A DNA stretch of 64,000 bases from Rathayibacter sp. VKM Ac-2857 (GTDB taxonomy: Bacteria; Actinomycetota; Actinomycetes; Actinomycetales; Microbacteriaceae), in contig NZ_JABMLE010000003.1 in the NCBI RefSeq assembly GCF_013205025.1, forward strand, positions 248,001-312,000. Direction: 5' to 3'. Numbering within the stretch: the stretch's first letter is position 1; each line of letters begins with the position of its first letter. Shown here one piece after another: positions 10,289 to 18,346 of the stretch. A program made the position numbers and the translations under genes. Below the pieces are notes generated by a model. It worked only from the letters and a program-made list of their open reading frames with translations. It ran no database searches and had not been told where the DNA came from.

Positions 10289-10368
10289 CCGAAAACACCG
10301 AAAACACGACAACTCTTGACGCGGTCTTCCCCCCGTGTCTACCTTGAACCCGCAGAAAGTAGTTTCGG
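10289..10368 (+). promoter_or_regulatory. Promoter and candidate operators of the GH127/ABC operon
   Basis: TTGACG (10316-10321) and TACCTT (10340-10345) with an 18-bp spacer form a good sigma-70-type promoter. Just upstream is a direct repeat GAAAACACC-GAAAACACG (10291-10308), and just downstream an imperfect palindrome GAAAGTAGTTTC (10356-10367). The latter is at the position expected for a LacI-family operator blocking elongation or initiation. Which site the adjacent LacI protein binds is not determinable here. Confidence 0.55.
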
Positions 10369-10428
10369 TCCGGCGCACCGCCGAGGTCCGATCAGCATCA
10401 CCCGTCAACGACGAAGGGAACATCCGCG

Positions 10429-11676
10429 ATGAAGAGGAAGCACACTCGGGGCCTCGCCGCCGCCGTCCTGCTCGGGACCGCAGCCGCAGCACTGACCGGC
10501 TGCGCGGGAGGCTCGGGAGGCGACTCCTCCGCCGCCGGCGGCACCTACACGTTCTGGGACCCGTACCCCCAGTTCGACGAGTCGTCCGACTGGGCGAAGC
10601 TCATCGACTCCTGCGGCACCGAGGCCGGCGTCACCGTCGAGCGCACGGGTTACGACACCACCGACCTGACCAACAAGGCGCTCCTCGCCGGTCAGCAGGG
10701 CAGCTCGCCCGACATCCTGCTCGTCGACAACCCGGTCGTCTCCACGCTCGCCGAGTCGGGGATCCTGACCACCACCGCCGAGAACGGCCTCGAGACCGGC
10801 GACATCGACGCGAACATCCTGGCCGCGGGCGAGGTCGGCGGCGACACCTTCGGCGTCCCGATCGGCGCGAACACGCTCGCGCTGTACTACAACAAGACCG
10901 TGCTGGCCACGGCCGGCGTCGACGTCGCCTCGATCACCGACTGGGCGAGCCTCACCGCCGCGCTCGAGAAGGTCACCGCGTCGGGCGGCAAGGGCATCAC
11001 GTTCTCGGGCATCGGCACCGAGGAGGGCACGTTCCAGTTCCTGCCCTGGTTCTGGGGCTCCGGCGCCGAGCTGACCGAGCTCGACTCGGCCGACGCCGTG
11101 GACGCGGTCTCGCTCTGGACCGACTGGCTGGAGAAGGGCTACGCACCCAACTCGGTGATCGGCAACACGCAGACCACCAGCTGGCAGGAGTTCGAGACCG
11201 GCGAGTACGCGTTCGGCGAGAACGGCACCTGGCAGCTCGCCAACGCGAAGGCCTCGGGCATCGACTACGGCATCCTCACCATCCCGGCGAAGGACGGCGG
11301 CTCGGCCCCCGCACCGACCGGCGGCGAGTTCCTCACCCTGCCCGTGCAGAAGGACGAGGCGCGCTACGAGACGTCGACCGCGATCGCCGAGTGCCTCACC
11401 TCGACGGACAACCTCGTGACGACCGATGACACGCTGTCGTACATCGCGCCGACGGCCGCGGCGCAGGAGGCGCAGGTCGCCGGGAACGCCGACCTCGAGC
11501 CCTGGGTCGAGGCCGTCCAGGCCGCGAAGGGCCGCACCTCGGACGACCTCGGGACGAAGTACCCGAAGATCTCCGAGCAGCTCTGGTCCGCGGTGCAGAC
11601 CGCGCTGAGCGGCTCGCAGTCGCCGGCGGATGCGCTGAAAGCGGCGCAGTCGGCGGCCGCGTCCGCGACGCAGTGA
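10429..11676 (+). CDS. Sugar ABC transporter substrate-binding lipoprotein
   Basis: 415 residues. Signal peptide with lipobox LTGC (acylated Cys25), then a family-1 extracellular solute-binding protein (TYTFWDPYPQFDESSDW, GITFSGIGTEEGTFQFLPWF). It captures an oligosaccharide outside the membrane for the permease pair downstream. The genomic neighbours (GH127 beta-L-arabinofuranosidase, LacI regulator) suggest an arabinose-containing oligosaccharide. ATG with GAAGGGA upstream. Unusually, a complete 125-bp palindromic repeat separates it from the permease genes. Confidence 0.9.
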   Translation: MKRKHTRGLAAAVLLGTAAAALTGCAGGSGGDSSAAGGTYTFWDPYPQFDESSDWAKLIDSCGTEAGVTVERTGYDTTDLTNKALLAGQQGSSPDILLVDNPVVSTLAESGILTTTAENGLETGDIDANILAAGEVGGDTFGVPIGANTLALYYNKTVLATAGVDVASITDWASLTAALEKVTASGGKGITFSGIGTEEGTFQFLPWFWGSGAELTELDSADAVDAVSLWTDWLEKGYAPNSVIGNTQTTSWQEFETGEYAFGENGTWQLANAKASGIDYGILTIPAKDGGSAPAPTGGEFLTLPVQKDEARYETSTAIAECLTSTDNLVTTDDTLSYIAPTAAAQEAQVAGNADLEPWVEAVQAAKGRTSDDLGTKYPKISEQLWSAVQTALSGSQSPADALKAAQSAAASATQ

Positions 11677-11695
11677 TGAGTGGTGTGGAGCCCCT

Positions 11696-11820
11696 TGCTG
11701 ATCGAGTAGCCCGCTCTGCGGGCGTATCGAGATCCGCCGGCGTCGGAGAGGTGGTCTGCAGAACCGAGGTTCTTGCGGTGGTGGGTCTCGATACGCCCCT
11801 GCGGGGCTACTCGACCAGCA
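11696..11820. repeat. Composite palindromic repeat inside the ABC operon
   Basis: Full 125-bp element between the binding-protein gene and the first permease gene, all on the + strand. It could lower read-through or protect the upstream mRNA, which would fit the usual excess of binding protein over permease. Its copy has the outer arms GCTGATCGAGTAGCC and GGCTACTCGACCAGCA. No alternative promoter is obvious after it. Confidence 0.85.
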
Positions 11821-11860
11821 GGCAGGGCCCCGCCGGGGCGCTCCAGACTCGGGAGGGATC

Positions 11861-12832
11861 ATGACGACGGCCACTGAGACGGGGCGGCTGCTGCGCCGCG
11901 AGGCGGAGCCGGGGGTCGCGGCCGTCGCGGCCCCGGCGCCCAGGCGGCGGCGGCCGGGCGGGCAGCTCGCGGCGTGGGCGTTCCTCGCCCCGCTCGTCGT
12001 CTACCTGCTCGTGTTCTACGCCTTCCCGCTCTATCGCAACCTCGAGCTGAGCCTGAAGGACTACACGGTCCGCTCCTTCGTCCAGGGCAACGCCCCGTTC
12101 GTCTGGTTCGACAACTACGTGCAGGTCTTCCAGGACCCGACCTTCGGCCCGGCGCTGCTGCACACCGCGGTGTTCACGGGAGTCTCGCTGATCTTCCAGT
12201 TCACGCTGGGGCTCGCGCTGGCGGTCTTCTTCTACCGGCGCTTCCCGCTCGCGAGCACGCTCCGGGCGCTGTTCCTGGTGCCGTGGCTGCTGCCGCTGAT
12301 CGTCTCGGCGTCGACCTGGTCGTGGATGCTGAACAGCGACTCCGGGATCGTCAACGCGTTCCTCGAGTCGTTCGGGATCGGGCAGATCAACTGGCTGACC
12401 TCGCCGTCGACCTCGCTGATCGCGGTGCTGATCGCCAACATCTGGATCGGCATCCCGTTCAACCTGGTGATCCTCTACTCCGGGCTGCAGAACATCTCGC
12501 AGGACCTCTACGAGGCGGCCTCGCTCGACGGCGCGACCGGCGCCCAGCAGTTCTGGCGGATCACGCTGCCGCTGCTGCGCCCGGTGTCGGCGATCACGAT
12601 CCTGCTCGGCCTCGTCTACACGCTGAAGGTGTTCGACATCATCTGGATCATGACGAAGGGCGGTCCGGCCGACTCGTCGACGACCCTGGCGACCTGGACC
12701 TATCAGCTCGGCTTCGGCTCGATGCTGCCCGACTTCGGTCCGGCGGCGGCGGTCGGCAACCTGCTGATCATCCTCGCCCTGGTCTTCGGCCTGATCTACA
12801 TCCGCGTCCAGCGGAAGCAGGCCGACGCATGA
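11861..12832 (+). CDS. Sugar ABC transporter permease (MalF/UgpA-like)
   Basis: 323 residues. After a basic, cytoplasmic, Ala/Arg-rich N-terminus it has six predicted membrane segments, beginning AWAFLAPLVVYLLVFYAFPL. The EAA loop EAASLDGATGAQQFWRITLP (about 220-240) contacts the ATPase. First of two permeases for the binding protein encoded upstream. The start ATG has GGAGGG 5-6 nt before it, and the stop overlaps the second permease (ATGA). No ATPase gene is in the operon, so a shared MsmK/UgpC-type ATPase encoded elsewhere is expected. Confidence 0.92.
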   Translation: MTTATETGRLLRREAEPGVAAVAAPAPRRRRPGGQLAAWAFLAPLVVYLLVFYAFPLYRNLELSLKDYTVRSFVQGNAPFVWFDNYVQVFQDPTFGPALLHTAVFTGVSLIFQFTLGLALAVFFYRRFPLASTLRALFLVPWLLPLIVSASTWSWMLNSDSGIVNAFLESFGIGQINWLTSPSTSLIAVLIANIWIGIPFNLVILYSGLQNISQDLYEAASLDGATGAQQFWRITLPLLRPVSAITILLGLVYTLKVFDIIWIMTKGGPADSSTTLATWTYQLGFGSMLPDFGPAAAVGNLLIILALVFGLIYIRVQRKQADA

Positions 12833-13647
12833 GCGCCCGGCGCCCCTGGTGGCTGACCCTCGTGGGCGTCCTGCTCACCGCGATCATGCTGTTCCCGGTC
12901 TACTGGATGATCAACGTCTCGCTCACGCAGACCGGATCGATGCGGAAGGATCCGCCGGACTGGTTCCCGTTCGCGCCCACCTTCTCGGGCTACCAGGCCG
13001 TGCTGAGCGAGCAGCTGCCGTACCTCGGTACCAGCCTCATCGTCGGACTCGGCACGGTGCTGCTGACCGTGGCGATCGCCGCTCCGGCCGCGTACTCGCT
13101 CGCGAAGCTGCGGCCGCGCGGCGGGCAGGGGCTCTCGTTCGTCCTCCTGATCGCGCAGATGATCCCGGCGATCATCATGGCGATGGGCTTCTACGCCATC
13201 TACCTCAACCTGGGGCTGCTGAACTCGATCCCCGGGCTGATCGTGGCCGACTCGACCATCGCGGTGCCGTTCGGCGTGCTGATCTTCACCGCGTTCATGT
13301 CCGGCATCCCGGACGAGCTGACCCAGGCCGCGCGGATGGACGGCGCGAGCGCCTGGCGCACCTTCACCTCGGTGATCATGCCGATCAGCCGCAACTCCGT
13401 CGTCACGGTGTCGCTCTTCGCGTTCCTCTGGGCCTGGTCGGACTTCATCTTCGCGTCGACCCTCGACAGCGGCGGGAAGCTCCAGCCGATCACGCTCGGC
13501 ATCTACAAGTACATCGGCAACAACAACCAGGAGTGGAACTCGATCATGGCGACCGCCGTGGTCGCCTCGCTCCCGGCCGCCCTCCTCCTCGTCGTCGCCC
13601 AGCGGTACGTCTCGGCGGGTGTCACCGCCGGTGCCGTCAAGGACTGA
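12829..13647 (+). CDS. Sugar ABC transporter permease (MalG/UgpE-like)
   Basis: 272 residues, six membrane segments. It begins RPWWLTLVGVLLTAIMLFPV and has the EAA motif ELTQAARMDGASAWRTFTSV for ATPase coupling. Its ATG is inside the upstream stop (ATGA), so it is translationally coupled to its partner permease. Together they form the channel of an oligosaccharide importer. The next gene (GH127) follows after 24 bp with an AGGAG ribosome-binding site, placing transport and hydrolysis in one transcript. Confidence 0.92.
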   Translation: MSARRPWWLTLVGVLLTAIMLFPVYWMINVSLTQTGSMRKDPPDWFPFAPTFSGYQAVLSEQLPYLGTSLIVGLGTVLLTVAIAAPAAYSLAKLRPRGGQGLSFVLLIAQMIPAIIMAMGFYAIYLNLGLLNSIPGLIVADSTIAVPFGVLIFTAFMSGIPDELTQAARMDGASAWRTFTSVIMPISRNSVVTVSLFAFLWAWSDFIFASTLDSGGKLQPITLGIYKYIGNNNQEWNSIMATAVVASLPAALLLVVAQRYVSAGVTAGAVKD

Positions 13648-13671
13648 CCCTCTTCCTCCTAGGAGATCCTC

Positions 13672-15561
13672 GTGACCCTGACCACCACGGTCGCCCTCGG
13701 CGGCCCCGTCGCCCCGACCGCCGGCGCGCTCCGGCCGCTGCGCCAGGACGAGATCCGGCTGACCGGCGGCTTCTGGCAGCACTACCAGCGGCTCGGCGCG
13801 GACGCCGTGATCGGCCACTGCCTGAGCTGGATCGAGCGGGTCGGCTGGGCCGGCAACTTCGACCGCGCGGCGGCGGGGACGATCTCCTCAGCGGTCGGCG
13901 GCGACGAGCACGCGGGCATCGAGTTCGTCGACTCGGAGGTCTACAAGCTGCTCGAGGCGATGGCCTGGGAGCTGGGCCGCTCCGACGATCCGGAGCTCGC
14001 CGCGCAGTACGAGGCGCTGGTGCTGCGGGTCGCGGGGGCCCAGGAGGAGGACGGCTACCTGCACACGAGCTTCGGCCGGCCGGGGCAGCGGGCGCGCTAC
14101 TCCGACCTGGAGTGGGGGCACGAGCTGTACTGCTTCGGGCACCTGATCCAGGCCGCCGTGGCGCGGCTGCGCACCGGGCACGACGACCTGCTGCCGGCCG
14201 TGGCGCGGCGGCTGGCCGACCACGTGACCGAGGTCTTCGGGGCGGAGGGACGCGTCGCGGTCTGCGGGCACCCCGAGATCGAGCCGGCGCTCGCCGAGCT
14301 CGCGCGGGCCACCGGCGACGGGCGGTACCTGGAGCAGGCGCGGCTGTTCGTCGAGCGGCGCGGCACGGGGACGCTCGGGGCGATCGCCTTCGGGCCCGAG
14401 TACTTCCAGGACGACGTGCCGGTGCGCTCGGCGGAGGTGCTGCGCGGGCACGCGGTGCGGGCGCTGTACCTCTCCGCGGGGGCGCTCGACGTCGCGGTGG
14501 AGACGGGCGACGCGGAGCTCGAGGCCGCCGTGGGGCGGCAGTGGGCGGCGACGGTCGCGCGCCGCACATACCTGACGGGCGGGATGGGCTCGCACCACCA
14601 GGACGAGGCGTTCGGCGCCGACTACGAGCTGCCGCCGGACCGCGCCTACGCCGAGACCTGCGCGGCGATCGCGTCGAACATGCTGTCGTGGCGGCTGCTG
14701 CTCCGCTCGGACGACGCGGCCTACGCGGATCTGATGGAGCGGACGCTGCTGAACGCGGTGCTGCCCGCGACCCGGGAGGACGGGCGCGCCTTCTTCTACA
14801 CGAACACGCTGCAGCAGCGGGTCGACGGCGTGGCGCCGGACGAGAGCGTCGAGACCGACCGGGCGCAGTCGAGCCTGCGGGCGCCGTGGTTCTGGGTGTC
14901 CTGCTGTCCGACGAACACCGCGCGGACCCTCGCGAGCGTGGAGCTGAGCTTCGCGACGGCGACGGACGACGGGGTGCAGCTGCACCAGTACGGGGCGTAC
15001 CGGGTGACGACGGGCGACGTGTCGCTCGAGGTGGAGACCGCGTATCCGGAGGACGGCGAGATCGCGGTGCGGATCCTGGCGGACGCGGAGTTCGCGCTGA
15101 CGCTGCGGGTCCCGCCGTTCGCGCGCGGGACGGCGCTGCTGGACGGGCAGGCGGTGGACGCGGGGCTGTCGACGGTGACGGTGCGGCGGGCGTTCGCGGC
15201 GGGGGACGTGGTGCGGCTGTCGCTGCCGATGCCGGCGCGCTTCGTGACGCCGCACCCGCGGATCGACGCGGTGCGCGGCCAGGTCGCGGTGGAGCGCGGG
15301 CCGTTCGTGCTGGCGCTGGAGTCGCTGGAGCTGCCGGACGGGCTCGACACGGAGCACGTCGCGGTGGACGCCGAGGTCTCGCCGGTCGCTGTCGGCGACG
15401 GCGCCCGGGTGGCGCTCGTGCGCCGCGACGCCCCGGCGTCCGCGTGGCCGTACTCCGTCCCTCCGGAGCTCGGCGAGCGCTTCACCGCGGAGTTCCGCCC
15501 CTACTACCGCTGGGCCAACCGTGGCCCCTCCACGATGCGCATCTGGACGCCCACCCTCTGA
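13672..15561 (+). CDS. GH127 beta-L-arabinofuranosidase (DUF1680 family)
   Basis: 629 residues, no signal peptide, so intracellular. Key residues of the characterised family (HypBA1) are all visible with correct spacing: acid/base Glu312 in QDEAF, zinc ligands Glu328 and Cys330 in YAETC exactly 16 and 18 residues later, and the Cys411-Cys412 pair in WVSCCPTN (Cys nucleophile and zinc ligand). It releases beta-L-arabinofuranose from imported oligosaccharides. The N-terminal two thirds are an alpha/alpha barrel and the rest beta-sandwiches. GTG start with AGGAGATCCTC just upstream. Last gene of the LacI-controlled operon. Confidence 0.9.
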   Translation: MTLTTTVALGGPVAPTAGALRPLRQDEIRLTGGFWQHYQRLGADAVIGHCLSWIERVGWAGNFDRAAAGTISSAVGGDEHAGIEFVDSEVYKLLEAMAWELGRSDDPELAAQYEALVLRVAGAQEEDGYLHTSFGRPGQRARYSDLEWGHELYCFGHLIQAAVARLRTGHDDLLPAVARRLADHVTEVFGAEGRVAVCGHPEIEPALAELARATGDGRYLEQARLFVERRGTGTLGAIAFGPEYFQDDVPVRSAEVLRGHAVRALYLSAGALDVAVETGDAELEAAVGRQWAATVARRTYLTGGMGSHHQDEAFGADYELPPDRAYAETCAAIASNMLSWRLLLRSDDAAYADLMERTLLNAVLPATREDGRAFFYTNTLQQRVDGVAPDESVETDRAQSSLRAPWFWVSCCPTNTARTLASVELSFATATDDGVQLHQYGAYRVTTGDVSLEVETAYPEDGEIAVRILADAEFALTLRVPPFARGTALLDGQAVDAGLSTVTVRRAFAAGDVVRLSLPMPARFVTPHPRIDAVRGQVAVERGPFVLALESLELPDGLDTEHVAVDAEVSPVAVGDGARVALVRRDAPASAWPYSVPPELGERFTAEFRPYYRWANRGPSTMRIWTPTL

Positions 15562-15569
15562 CGCGCCTG

Positions 15570-15915
15570 CCGCGAGATGCCACTTGTGCGCGCCTTTCGC
15601 GGCGTGTCGCGCGCACAAGTGGCATCTCGCGGCGCACTCGCGTCGCCCGTCGACGCACATGTTGGTCGAGTAGCCCCGGAGGGGCGTATCGAGACCCGGC
15701 GCCCTCAGCGGAGCGGGTCTGCAGACCTGCGTGCTGACAGTGGTGGATCTCGATACGCCCGCTCCGCGGGCTACTCGATCAGCAAGGAGGGCCCGCTCCG
15801 CGGGCTGCTCGATCAGCAAGGAGGGGCGCTGCTCGATCGGCGCGGCGCGCTGCCGCGAGATGCCACTTGTGCGCGCCTTTTGCGGCGTGTCGGGTGCACA
15901 AGTGGCATCTCGCGG
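15570..15915. repeat. Two copies of a long perfect hairpin flanking a composite palindrome
   Basis: Copy 1: arms 15570-15593 and 15609-15632, a perfect 24-bp stem (CCGCGAGATGCCACTTGTGC at its base) with a 15-nt loop. Copy 2: arms 15853-15872 and 15896-15915, a perfect 20-bp stem with a closely similar loop containing GCGGCGTGTCG. Between them lies a full 125-bp CTGCAG-centred element (15660-15784) and two partial stems (15790-15840). The region sits between convergent genes. Copy 1 could double as a terminator, although no T-tract follows. Confidence 0.88.
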
Positions 15916-15921
15916 AGGGGG

Positions 15922-16959
15922 TCAGTGCTCGCGGCGGGAGGGGACGTCGGCCGGGGTCTCCAGGGGGGCGTCCTGGACGGTGGCGCGGTCGGACGTGGAG
16001 CGGTCGCCGCGGGTCTTCAGGAGGCTGGCGATCGTGGCGACGGCGATCGTCGAGCCGATGAAGGTGAGCGAGAACCAGATCGGGATCTCGGGGACCCAGA
16101 GCAGGGGCTCGCCGCCGTTGATGAACGGGACCTCGTTGACGTGGAGGGCGTGGAAGACGAGCTTCACGGCGATGAAGCCGAGGATGACGGCCAGGCCCTG
16201 GCTGAGGTAGACGAGGCGCTCGAGCAGGCCGCCGATCAGGAAGAACAGCTGGCGCAGGCCCATCAGCGCGAAGGCGTTCGCGGTGAAGACGATGTAGGCC
16301 TCGTTGGTCAGTCCGTAGATGGCGGGGATCGAGTCGAGCGCGAAGACGAGGTCGATGAAGCCGATGGCGACGATGGTCAGCAGCATCGGGGTGACGAAGC
16401 GGCGGCCGTCCTTCTTCACGGTCAGCTTGTCGCCGTGGTACTCGTCGGTGACGGGGAGGATGCGGCGCACCAGGCGCATGAAGGCGTTGTTCGAGGGGTC
16501 GCCGTGGTCGCCCTTGATCTGCTGGTAGGCCAGCACGAAGAGCAGGGCGCCGAAGAGGTAGAAGACCCAGGAGAAGTTCTCGATCAGGGCCGCGCCGACC
16601 GCGATGAATCCGCCGCGCATGATCAGCGCGATGACGATGCCGATCATCAGCACCTTCTGCTGGTAGATCTTCGGCACCGCGAAGCCGGTCATGATGATCA
16701 GGAAGAGGAAGAGGTTGTCGAGCGACAGCGCCTTCTCGGTGAGATAGCCGGCGAAGTACTCGCCGCCGTAGCGCCAGTCGGCGACGAAGCCGATCCCGAC
16801 GCCGAAGAGCAGCGCGAGGCCGATGTAGAAGGCGGACCAGCGGGCGGACTCGCCGATGGTCGGCTCGTGCGGCTTCCGCACGTGGGCGAAGAACTCGTAG
16901 ACGAAGAAGGCGATCGTCACGGCGATGGTGATCAGCCAGATGACGGGTGTGATCTGCAC
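15922..16959 (-). CDS. TerC family integral membrane protein (probable Mn2+ exporter)
   Basis: 345 residues with eight or nine membrane segments. The TerC/Alx family signature is clear: YLTEKALSLDNLFLFLIIM with the conserved acidic residue of SLDN, and FALDSIPAIYGLT with its Asp in the second half. The C-terminus (about 315-345) is charged and cytoplasmic. Family members export manganese or help load metal into secreted enzymes; the older tellurite-resistance name is misleading. GTG start. Upstream is a probable yybP-ykoY riboswitch, which supports manganese control. Confidence 0.92.
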   Translation of the reverse strand: MQITPVIWLITIAVTIAFFVYEFFAHVRKPHEPTIGESARWSAFYIGLALLFGVGIGFVADWRYGGEYFAGYLTEKALSLDNLFLFLIIMTGFAVPKIYQQKVLMIGIVIALIMRGGFIAVGAALIENFSWVFYLFGALLFVLAYQQIKGDHGDPSNNAFMRLVRRILPVTDEYHGDKLTVKKDGRRFVTPMLLTIVAIGFIDLVFALDSIPAIYGLTNEAYIVFTANAFALMGLRQLFFLIGGLLERLVYLSQGLAVILGFIAVKLVFHALHVNEVPFINGGEPLLWVPEIPIWFSLTFIGSTIAVATIASLLKTRGDRSTSDRATVQDAPLETPADVPSRREH

Positions 16960-16987
16960 GGGGGTGCTCCAAGGGGTGGTCGATGAC

Positions 16988-17110
16988 GGACCAAGGTCTC
17001 CTCCACTCCGACCACGACCTCTCGGAGGTGGTGGCGGAGCCGATGGCCCGGGACACGCTCTCGCATCCGTAATGACGGGCTCACCGCAGTCGGGAGTACT
17101 CCCCTTGCTG
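16988..17110 (-). ncRNA. Probable yybP-ykoY (manganese-sensing) riboswitch
   Basis: On the minus strand, immediately upstream of the TerC gene, the RNA would read AAGGGGAGTACTCCC (17106 downwards), then a CGTCATTACGGATG segment, stem-forming arms, and finally GGAGGAGACCTTGG (to about 16988). The opening GGGGAGTA, the internal CATTACGGA and the closing GAGACCTT resemble the conserved blocks of yybP-ykoY riboswitches, which switch on TerC/Alx-type exporters in high manganese. A -10-like TAGAAT lies at 17122-17117 just upstream. Recognised by motif only; no covariance model was run. Confidence 0.6.
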
Positions 17111-17169
17111 TCTGCGATTCTACTCAGGGACCGCCCACGCCAGGCTGGGAGAGTACCGACACGTCGCTT

Positions 17170-17200
17170 CTGGATCCATCCGGCTCTATATTGGATCCAG
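17170..17200 (+). promoter_or_regulatory. Promoter with two TGGATCCA operators
   Basis: The palindrome TGGATCCA occurs at 17171-17178 and again at 17192-17199, 21 bp apart (two helical turns). The second overlaps a -10-like TATATT (17187-17192). This is the pattern expected for a GntR/FadR-type repressor binding cooperatively across the promoter of the gene that starts at 17229. No regulator gene for it is adjacent in the window. Confidence 0.5.
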
Positions 17201-17228
17201 CGGCAGCGTGCCGCGCGAGAGGCGGCGC

Positions 17229-18251
17229 ATGGCCATCCAGACGGTCCTCGGCCCGATCGAGGCGGCGGACCTCGGCGTCGTGTCGATGCACGAGCACCTG
17301 CTGACCGACGCGAGCGCGCTGCAGCGGCCCGGCGTCGAGGCGCTCGATCCGGACGCCCCGGTCACCGCCGAGCTCGCGGCCGCCCTGCGCTGGAGCCAGC
17401 TCGCGCTCGCCGACAACCTCCGCCTCGACGACGTCGAGCTGCTCGCCGACGAGCTGCGCGCGGGAGCGTCCGCGGGGCTCACCGCCGCCGTCGACCTCAG
17501 CTCGCTGGGCTTCGGTCCCGACCACGCGCGCCTTCCCGCCCTGTCCGAGCTAGCGGGAGTGGCGATCGTGGCCGGCTACGGCGCCTACCTCCCGCGGCTG
17601 CTGCCCGAGTGGTACCTCGCGCTCGACCTCGACGGCCGCACCGCGCTCTTCACCCGGGCGCTGACGGAGGCGATCCCGGGCACGACCTACCGCGCGGGCC
17701 TGCTCGGGCTGATGGGCACGACCGGCGCCTTCGGGACGCCCGACGGGGAGCAGGAGCGGATCAGCCTCACCGCCGCGGCCCGCGCGGCCGCCGCGACCGG
17801 CTCGGCGATCACCGTCCGACTCGCCGCCGACGCCCGCAACGGACTCGAGGTGCTCGCGCACGTCGTCGCCGAGGGAGTGGATCCCTCTCGCGTCGTGTTC
17901 AGCACGGTCGACGAGTTCCTCGACCTGCCCTACCTCCGCGACCTCGGTGAGGCCGGCGCCGTGCTGGAGCTCTGCTTCGGCAACGAGGGCGCGCACGTCG
18001 GCCGGATCCGCAACGCGAGCGATCCGCAGCGCCTGGACGCGCTGCTGGAGCTGCTCGGCACGGACCCCGCCATCCGCTGGGTCCTCGGCCACAGCACCTG
18101 GACGAAGGGCCAGCTGCGCCGCTTCGGCGGGCACGGCTTCGACCACCTCGGTGCGCGCGTCCTGCCGGGGCTCCGCGCGCTCGGCGTCGCGGACGACGTG
18201 CTGCGGCGGATGAGCGTCGAGGAGCCGGCGCGGCTGCTCGACCGGCACTGA
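17229..18251 (+). CDS. Phosphotriesterase-family (PHP-type) protein with degenerate metal site
   Basis: 340 residues from ATG 17229, chosen because GAGAGG lies 7 nt upstream; a GTG at 17208 adds 7 residues. The N-terminal LGVVSMHEHLLTD keeps the HxH pair (His21, His23) and the C-terminal end has the family pattern (FGGHGFDHL, PGLRALGV, EEPARLLDRH). But the other usual ligands are missing. The bridging Lys/Glu region reads RAGLLGLMG, the two later histidines fall in TVRLAAD and RVVFSTVDE without His, and the final LSHD-type motif reads LGHST. It may therefore not be a normal binuclear hydrolase. It precedes an aldehyde dehydrogenase by 95 bp. Confidence 0.78.
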   Translation: MAIQTVLGPIEAADLGVVSMHEHLLTDASALQRPGVEALDPDAPVTAELAAALRWSQLALADNLRLDDVELLADELRAGASAGLTAAVDLSSLGFGPDHARLPALSELAGVAIVAGYGAYLPRLLPEWYLALDLDGRTALFTRALTEAIPGTTYRAGLLGLMGTTGAFGTPDGEQERISLTAAARAAAATGSAITVRLAADARNGLEVLAHVVAEGVDPSRVVFSTVDEFLDLPYLRDLGEAGAVLELCFGNEGAHVGRIRNASDPQRLDALLELLGTDPAIRWVLGHSTWTKGQLRRFGGHGFDHLGARVLPGLRALGVADDVLRRMSVEEPARLLDRH

Positions 18252-18346
18252 TCCGCCCGGCCCTGATCCGACCGGCCCTCACCGACCACTCCGGCCCCGA
18301 CGACTCCGGCCCCGACCCGGCCCCCGATGAGAGAGACGCACACCCC

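Noticed and set aside
15570-15632. 24-bp hairpin as a classical rho-independent terminator of the GH127 operon
   Set aside because: No T-tract follows either arm, and an equally strong copy at 15853-15915 has different flanks; better treated as a dispersed repeat that may incidentally terminate.
18252-18346. Short C-rich direct repeats before the aldehyde dehydrogenase as an operator
   Set aside because: They are GC-skewed direct repeats without symmetry and probably arose by slippage; no regulatory reading is supported.
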